Of a stretch of 64,000 bases of DNA, positions 60,242-64,000 are shown in pieces (position 1 is the stretch's first letter; the number at the start of each line of letters is the position of its first letter). Both the position numbers and the translations under genes were made by a program. The stretch covers positions 1 through 64,000 of the forward strand of contig DFWZ01000040.1 of the NCBI GenBank assembly GCA_002381565.1. Direction: 5' to 3'. The DNA comes from Gallionella sp. UBA4121. Lineage in GTDB: Bacteria > Pseudomonadota > Gammaproteobacteria > Burkholderiales > Gallionellaceae. Below the pieces are notes generated by a model. It worked only from the letters and a program-made list of their open reading frames with translations, was not told the origin of the DNA and did not search any database.

Positions 60242-61078
60242 TCAGGACAACTCGCGGTGACGCAGCAACACCTGTTGCTGCGACTGAAAATATCGGCTGA
60301 GTTTTTCGGCAATATACACCGAGCGGTGCTGCCCCCCTGTACACCCTATCGCGATGGTCAGATAGCTGCGATTGTCCATGATGAAGTGAGGGAGCCAGCG
60401 CTCCACAAAACCGCAAATATCACTGTACATGTGCTGTGCCGCGGGAGTGCCTTCCAGAAACTCGACCACGGGCGCATCCCGCCCGGTGAGCGGGCGCAGT
60501 TGCGGCTCGTAATACGGATTGGGCAGACAGCGCACATCAAAGACGAAATCCGCATCCAGCGGAATACCCTGCTTGAAGCCGAATGACTCGAACAACAGCG
60601 TCAGCCGCACCCCGTCTAGCGTGATGAACTGCTTGATCCAGGCTCTGAGCGCACTGGTTTTAAGCTCACTGGTATCCATATGATGCCCGATGTTGCTGAT
60701 CTCTGTTAGCAGCTCCCTCTCGTACTGCACGCATTCCGGCAGGGTACGCACACCATCGCTCAAGGGATGCATGCGGCGCGTTTCGGAAAAGCGCTTGACC
60801 AGCGTGTCGGTCTTGGCATCCAGGAACAGCACGTGCATCGTCAAGTCTTTTTGCTTTAGCTGCAACAGGATATCCGGCAATCGCTGCACGCTGTTGGCGC
60901 TGCGCACATCGATGCTGACCGCAATATTGTCATATCCGGAAGCCAGCAGATAATCCACCAGACCGGTCATGAGCTCGGCCGGCAAATTGTCCACGCAGTA
61001 AAAGCCACTGTCTTCCAGCACCTTGAGTGCGACACTTTTACCCGAACCTGACAGTCCGCTCAGCAAGAATAGTTGCAT
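60242..61078 (-). CDS. rapZ: RNase adapter protein RapZ
   Basis: The 278-residue protein starts MQLFLLSGLSGSGKSVALKV (Walker A) and has VSIDVRSANSVQRLPDILLQ, RRMHPLSDGVRTLPECVQYE and the C-terminal GCTGGQHRSVYIAEKLSRYF. In E. coli RapZ guides RNase E to GlmZ; in other bacteria it is the YvcJ GTPase/ATPase. Start 61078 is the family start; the frame open to 61270 runs through repeat DNA. Confidence 0.95.
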   Translation of the reverse strand: MQLFLLSGLSGSGKSVALKVLEDSGFYCVDNLPAELMTGLVDYLLASGYDNIAVSIDVRSANSVQRLPDILLQLKQKDLTMHVLFLDAKTDTLVKRFSETRRMHPLSDGVRTLPECVQYERELLTEISNIGHHMDTSELKTSALRAWIKQFITLDGVRLTLLFESFGFKQGIPLDADFVFDVRCLPNPYYEPQLRPLTGRDAPVVEFLEGTPAAQHMYSDICGFVERWLPHFIMDNRSYLTIAIGCTGGQHRSVYIAEKLSRYFQSQQQVLLRHRELS

Positions 61079-61104
61079 AGCAGGGTTTAAACTCGCGCAA
61101 GCGC

Positions 61105-61160
61105 TCGTTTGTTCCCGCTCCCTTCGGAAGAGGATATGGGAGAGGGACACGGGCATGTTC
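61105..61160. repeat. Dispersed G/C-run intergenic repeat, copy 3
   Basis: The gap between hprK and rapZ carries TTCCCGCTCCCTTCGGAAGA, then GGATATGGGAGAGGGACACG and GGCATG. The CCGCTCCC and GGGAGAGGG runs can pair, and its ACGGGCATG end matches 29046-29092. Confidence 0.5.
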
Positions 61161-61193
61161 GGTTCATCAAGCGAAATCTCTTTGTCATGGCCG

Positions 61194-62132
61194 TTATTCT
61201 CCCGCCAGCAATTGGTCGTGCCGACTGACGAATTCCTGCATGGTGTTGATGCCGCGCTGCTGCAACACAAAATTACGTGCCGCAGCTTCCACCAGCACCG
61301 CGAGGTTGCGCCCTGCCACCACGGGAATATTCACCGTATTTATTTTCACGCCAAGAATCTCCTGATGCGTTGCCACCAGGGGCAGTCGCTCCATTTTTGA
61401 GAGATCCCCATCTTGCGTTCGATGCAGATGCACGATGAGTTTCAGACTCTTTTTGCGCCGCACGGCCGTTTCGCCAAACATGGTGCGAATATTCAACATC
61501 CCCAGTCCGCGCACCTCGAGAAAGTCACGCAACAGATCCGGGCAGCGCCCTTCCAGCGTATCCGGCGCGATGCGATGCAATTCGACGACATCATCCGCAA
61601 CCAGCCCGCTGCCGCGCGTGACGAGTTCCAGTCCAAGCTCGCTTTTGCCGACCGCACTCTCTCCGGTAATCATCACGCCGACCCCCAGCACATCGAGAAA
61701 AACACCGTGGCGCGTAGTGGCCTCAGCCAGCTCCTTTGCAAGATAGTGGCGTATCAGCCACATCAGATGAACGCTGGTCTTGGAAGACGCGAATAACGGA
61801 ATGCCGGAACGATTGGCAAAAGCAATCAGTTCCGGCGGAATACTGGCAGAACCCGCCACAATCAGACAGGCAGTGCCGTTTTGTTCAACTTGTTCAAACA
61901 CCTTTTCACGCTCATTCATGCTCAGGTTGCGCAGATAATCGAGTTCGGTTTCACTCAACACCTGCACCCAGCTTGGATGAATACGGCTAAGATGGCTGAC
62001 CATCTCCCGGTTGGAGGCTTCCACCGCGTCGCTGTCTATAATGCGATCAATGCCATCGTTTCCAGCCACGCGTTTGAGCTCCAGCCGCGCCTGCTTATCT
62101 TCAAACAGCTGCCGGATATTTACCTGACTCAT
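61194..62132 (-). CDS. hprK: HPr kinase/phosphorylase
   Basis: A 312-residue bifunctional enzyme: N-terminal domain (VNIRQLFEDKQARLELKRVA), Walker A VMITGESAVGKSELGLELVT (about 147-166), and family signature VRGLGMLNIRTMFGETAVR. It phosphorylates and dephosphorylates a serine of HPr. Start 62132 overlaps the ptsN stop (ATGA). HPr and enzyme I are not in the window. Confidence 0.96.
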   Translation of the reverse strand: MSQVNIRQLFEDKQARLELKRVAGNDGIDRIIDSDAVEASNREMVSHLSRIHPSWVQVLSETELDYLRNLSMNEREKVFEQVEQNGTACLIVAGSASIPPELIAFANRSGIPLFASSKTSVHLMWLIRHYLAKELAEATTRHGVFLDVLGVGVMITGESAVGKSELGLELVTRGSGLVADDVVELHRIAPDTLEGRCPDLLRDFLEVRGLGMLNIRTMFGETAVRRKKSLKLIVHLHRTQDGDLSKMERLPLVATHQEILGVKINTVNIPVVAGRNLAVLVEAAARNFVLQQRGINTMQEFVSRHDQLLAGE

Positions 62133-62590
62133 GCCGCACTGTTCCATTCACAGAACAACTGGTGCATGCCGGCACCATCTTCACATGCCAGCAGTTTTTC
62201 GCGGAAGTCGGGATCGCTGAACATCTGCGCTAGCTCACCCAATATTTGCAGGTGCAGGTCAGTGGCAAGCTCTGGCACCAGCAACACAAAAATCAGTGTG
62301 ACAGGCTGTCCATCCGGGGCATCGAACGGAATCGGGTGAGCCGTCTTGACAAACGCCGCTGTCGCGTCGCGCAGCTTCGGAATCCGTCCATGCGGAATCG
62401 CTACCCCCTGCCCCAGGCCAGTCGAACCCAACTTCTCGCGAGCAAACAGGCTGTCAAAAACCTGGCTGCGGGCTATTTGCATCTGGTTCTCGAACAGTAA
62501 GCCCACGCGCTCGAACACGCGCTTTTTGCTGGTTGATTCGGTATCCAACAAAACATTGTCGGGTGCCAGAATTTTGCTGATTAAGTTCAT
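62129..62590 (-). CDS. ptsN: PTS IIA-like nitrogen regulatory protein PtsN
   Basis: The 153-residue protein has the phosphorylated histidine in GQGVAIPHGRIPKLRDATAA (about residue 66) and the EIIA-Ntr pattern throughout (NLISKILAPDNVLLDTESTS). It belongs to the PTS-Ntr phosphorelay that controls potassium and nitrogen or carbon responses. ATG 62590 is chosen by family fit; 62596 is possible. Confidence 0.95.
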   Translation of the reverse strand: MNLISKILAPDNVLLDTESTSKKRVFERVGLLFENQMQIARSQVFDSLFAREKLGSTGLGQGVAIPHGRIPKLRDATAAFVKTAHPIPFDAPDGQPVTLIFVLLVPELATDLHLQILGELAQMFSDPDFREKLLACEDGAGMHQLFCEWNSAA

Positions 62591-62638
62591 CGTCATAATG
62601 CCTTGGACAATGGGCGGCAATTCTGCCGCCCTTGGGGG

Positions 62639-62965
62639 TTATTCTTCTACTTCAACCTGGCTACCGGTTTCATCATGGCGCCTGGCAGACAGCTTTTCCT
62701 TATGTTTGATCACCTGACGATCCAGCTTATCCACCAGCGCATCGATTGCTGCATACAGATTTTCATCCTCGCATTCAACGAACACATTTTTGCCGCTGAT
62801 GTGTACCGTAGCCTCGGCCTTTTGTTTCAACTTCTCAACCGAAAGTATGATGTTCACGTCCATGACATTGTCAAAATGACGCTTGATTTTGCCAAACTTC
62901 TCGGTCGCATATTCGCGAATAGCCGGAGTGATTTCCAGGTGGTGTCCGGTTATATGGAGATTCAT
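62639..62965 (-). CDS. hpf: Ribosome hibernation promoting factor (short HPF)
   Basis: A 108-residue protein (MNLHITGHHLEITPAIREYA; HISGKNVFVECEDENLYAAI; LVDKLDRQVIKHKEKL). The short form without the C-terminal dimerisation domain helps make 100S ribosomes or silences them in stationary phase. AAGGAGCATAA lies before the start. It stands in its normal place behind rpoN. Confidence 0.95.
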   Translation of the reverse strand: MNLHITGHHLEITPAIREYATEKFGKIKRHFDNVMDVNIILSVEKLKQKAEATVHISGKNVFVECEDENLYAAIDALVDKLDRQVIKHKEKLSARRHDETGSQVEVEE

Positions 62966-62983
62966 TTTATGCTCCTTAGTATT

Positions 62984-64000
62984 TTAAAGTGATTTACGGA
63001 GATTCACCGGGGGGATATGCAACGCTTCCCGGTACTTTGCTATGGTGCGTCGGGCGACTACAATGCCCTGCTGCGCCAAGATTTCTGACATGCGTCCGTC
63101 AGTCAGTGGCTTGCATGCATCTTCACCGCTGACTAATTGTTTAATCAGTTCGCGTATTGAGGCAGAAGAACAGACACCGCCACTTTCCGTGACCAAACCG
63201 CTGCCAAAGAAATATTTAAATTCATAGATTCCACGCGGTGTGCGCATAAATTTTTGCGTAGTGCCGCGCGAAACAGTTGACTCATGAAGCTCCAGCGCAT
63301 CGGCTATTTCGCGCAACACCAGGGGACGCATGGCGATTTCGCCATGTTCCAGAAATGCAACCTGTCGCTCGACGATGGCCTGCGCTACCCGCAGGATGGT
63401 TTCAAAGCGTTGCCGCAGGCTTTTGACCAGCCAGCTCGCTTCCTGCAATTGCGCGGCCAGTGGTGAACCCGACTTGTCATCACGCTGTTGCAGGATATTT
63501 GCATAAAGCTGATTGACGCGCAGACGAGGGATCGCGTCCGAATTAAGCCTTGCGCGCCATTTGTCCTTGTGTTTTTCAACGATGACGTCAGGAACAACAT
63601 AATCGGCAACGCTCCGATCGAAGGTATCGCCGGGTTTTGGGTTCAGATTGACGATCAGACTCTGCGCGGCACGCAGGCTATCATCCGAGCAGCGCAGCAG
63701 TTTTTTGATCCTGGCAAAATCATGCGCGGCCACCAGATCGAGATGCTGAGTCACAAGAACAATGGCCAGATCGCGTTGTGGTGTATCTTCAGGCAACGCC
63801 TTGAGTTGCAGCGCCAGGCACTCACTCAGATTGCGTGCACCCAAACCAGGTTGATCGAGATATTGCAATTGCACAAGAGCCGTTTCAAGGTCATCCAGCG
63901 TGATGGACAGCTCCGTCGGCAACAACTCAGCCAACTCGGCCAGATCCTGAGCCATATAGCCATTTTCGTCCAGCGCATCGATCAACATGCCTATAATCAG
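62984..64000 (-). CDS. rpoN: RNA polymerase sigma-54 factor RpoN (N-terminus outside window)
   Basis: The frame is open to the right edge and covers about 338 C-terminal residues. It has the core-binding domain (DQPGLGARNLSECLALQLKA), the DNA-binding part and the RpoN box ARRTIAKYRE near the end. The helix-turn-helix reads ELHESTVSRGTTQKFMRTPR, where most relatives have SRVTTQK: a glycine replaces valine. RpoN directs nitrogen and other enhancer-dependent genes. The glutamine-rich region I is not visible. Confidence 0.95.
   Translation of the reverse strand: MIIGMLIDALDENGYMAQDLAELAELLPTELSITLDDLETALVQLQYLDQPGLGARNLSECLALQLKALPEDTPQRDLAIVLVTQHLDLVAAHDFARIKKLLRCSDDSLRAAQSLIVNLNPKPGDTFDRSVADYVVPDVIVEKHKDKWRARLNSDAIPRLRVNQLYANILQQRDDKSGSPLAAQLQEASWLVKSLRQRFETILRVAQAIVERQVAFLEHGEIAMRPLVLREIADALELHESTVSRGTTQKFMRTPRGIYEFKYFFGSGLVTESGGVCSSASIRELIKQLVSGEDACKPLTDGRMSEILAQQGIVVARRTIAKYREALHIPPVNLRKSL

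Overview
The window is a gene-dense chromosomal segment of a betaproteobacterium, most likely from the Nitrosomonadales side (Gallionellaceae-like). The signs are gene order rather than any single marker: mlaFEDCB followed by a BolA-family gene, a giant DUF3683/FAD/Fe-S oxidoreductase, rpsU-yqeY-dnaG-rpoD with a CAT-anticodon tRNA downstream, zapB-zapA followed by 6S RNA, and rpoN-hpf-ptsN-hprK-rapZ. Species cannot be fixed from the sequence alone. Both ends cut a gene: a BolA/IbaG gene on the left and rpoN on the right.

Layout. 1-4.6 kb: retrograde phospholipid transport operon mlaFEDCB, the BolA gene and a YihY-type membrane protein, all on minus. 4.8-9.9 kb (plus): WrbA-like flavoprotein, ribosomal protein L31, M48 lipoprotein protease, GT39 glycosyltransferase, TrhO. 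9.9-12.1 kb (minus): two uncharacterised proteins (one a membrane protein with an HEAGH motif) and chorismate synthase. 12.2-15.1 kb (plus): quinone oxidoreductase-like MDR protein, TatD, TcdA. 15.1-17.2 kb (minus): truncated haemoglobin, outer-membrane phospholipase A, ThpR. 17.3-22.9 kb (plus): the giant oxidoreductase and an unassigned 534-residue protein. 22.9-29.0 kb (minus): PhoR, PhoB, a sodium:solute symporter, peroxiredoxin, MsbA. 29.2-42.2 kb: a late-stage cobalamin locus made of cobS-cobC on plus and a long minus-strand series led by a cobalamin riboswitch and btuB, with one conserved-looking but unnamed membrane protein inside it. 42.3-44.7 kb: zapB, zapA, 6S RNA, an AT-rich DUF4062 gene that looks acquired, and the tRNA. 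44.7-50.7 kb (minus): rpoD, dnaG, yqeY, rpsU, tyrS. 50.9-53.3 kb (plus): an M23 peptidase and AnmK (wall recycling). 53.3-57 kb (minus): ErpA, bactofilin, DUF6776 protein, ArgC, S9, L13. 57.1-58.5 kb (plus): YdcF and OsmC family. 58.5-64 kb (minus): a hydrolase remnant, UbiX, a Gx transporter with its NusG-II partner, RapZ, HprK, PtsN, HPF, RpoN.

How the genes work together. The cobalamin genes cover uptake (BtuB), adenosylation (CobA), a,c-diamide and later amidations (CbiA, CobQ), side-chain supply (CobD, CbiB), nucleotide-loop activation and assembly (CobU, CobT, CobS, CobC) and oxygen-dependent lower-ligand synthesis (BluB). No corrin-ring genes lie in the window, so it supports salvage or the late half of synthesis. 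HprK, PtsN, RapZ and RpoN form the usual phosphotransfer and nitrogen regulatory block without a sugar permease.

The most unusual structure is not a gene. At least eight places carry short arrays with a strict 7-base period but unrelated consensus words. Several overlap stop codons or start regions of genes, and one of 84 bases lies in frame inside the giant oxidoreductase. A second class (three copies) is an imperfect palindrome with a 9-base period.
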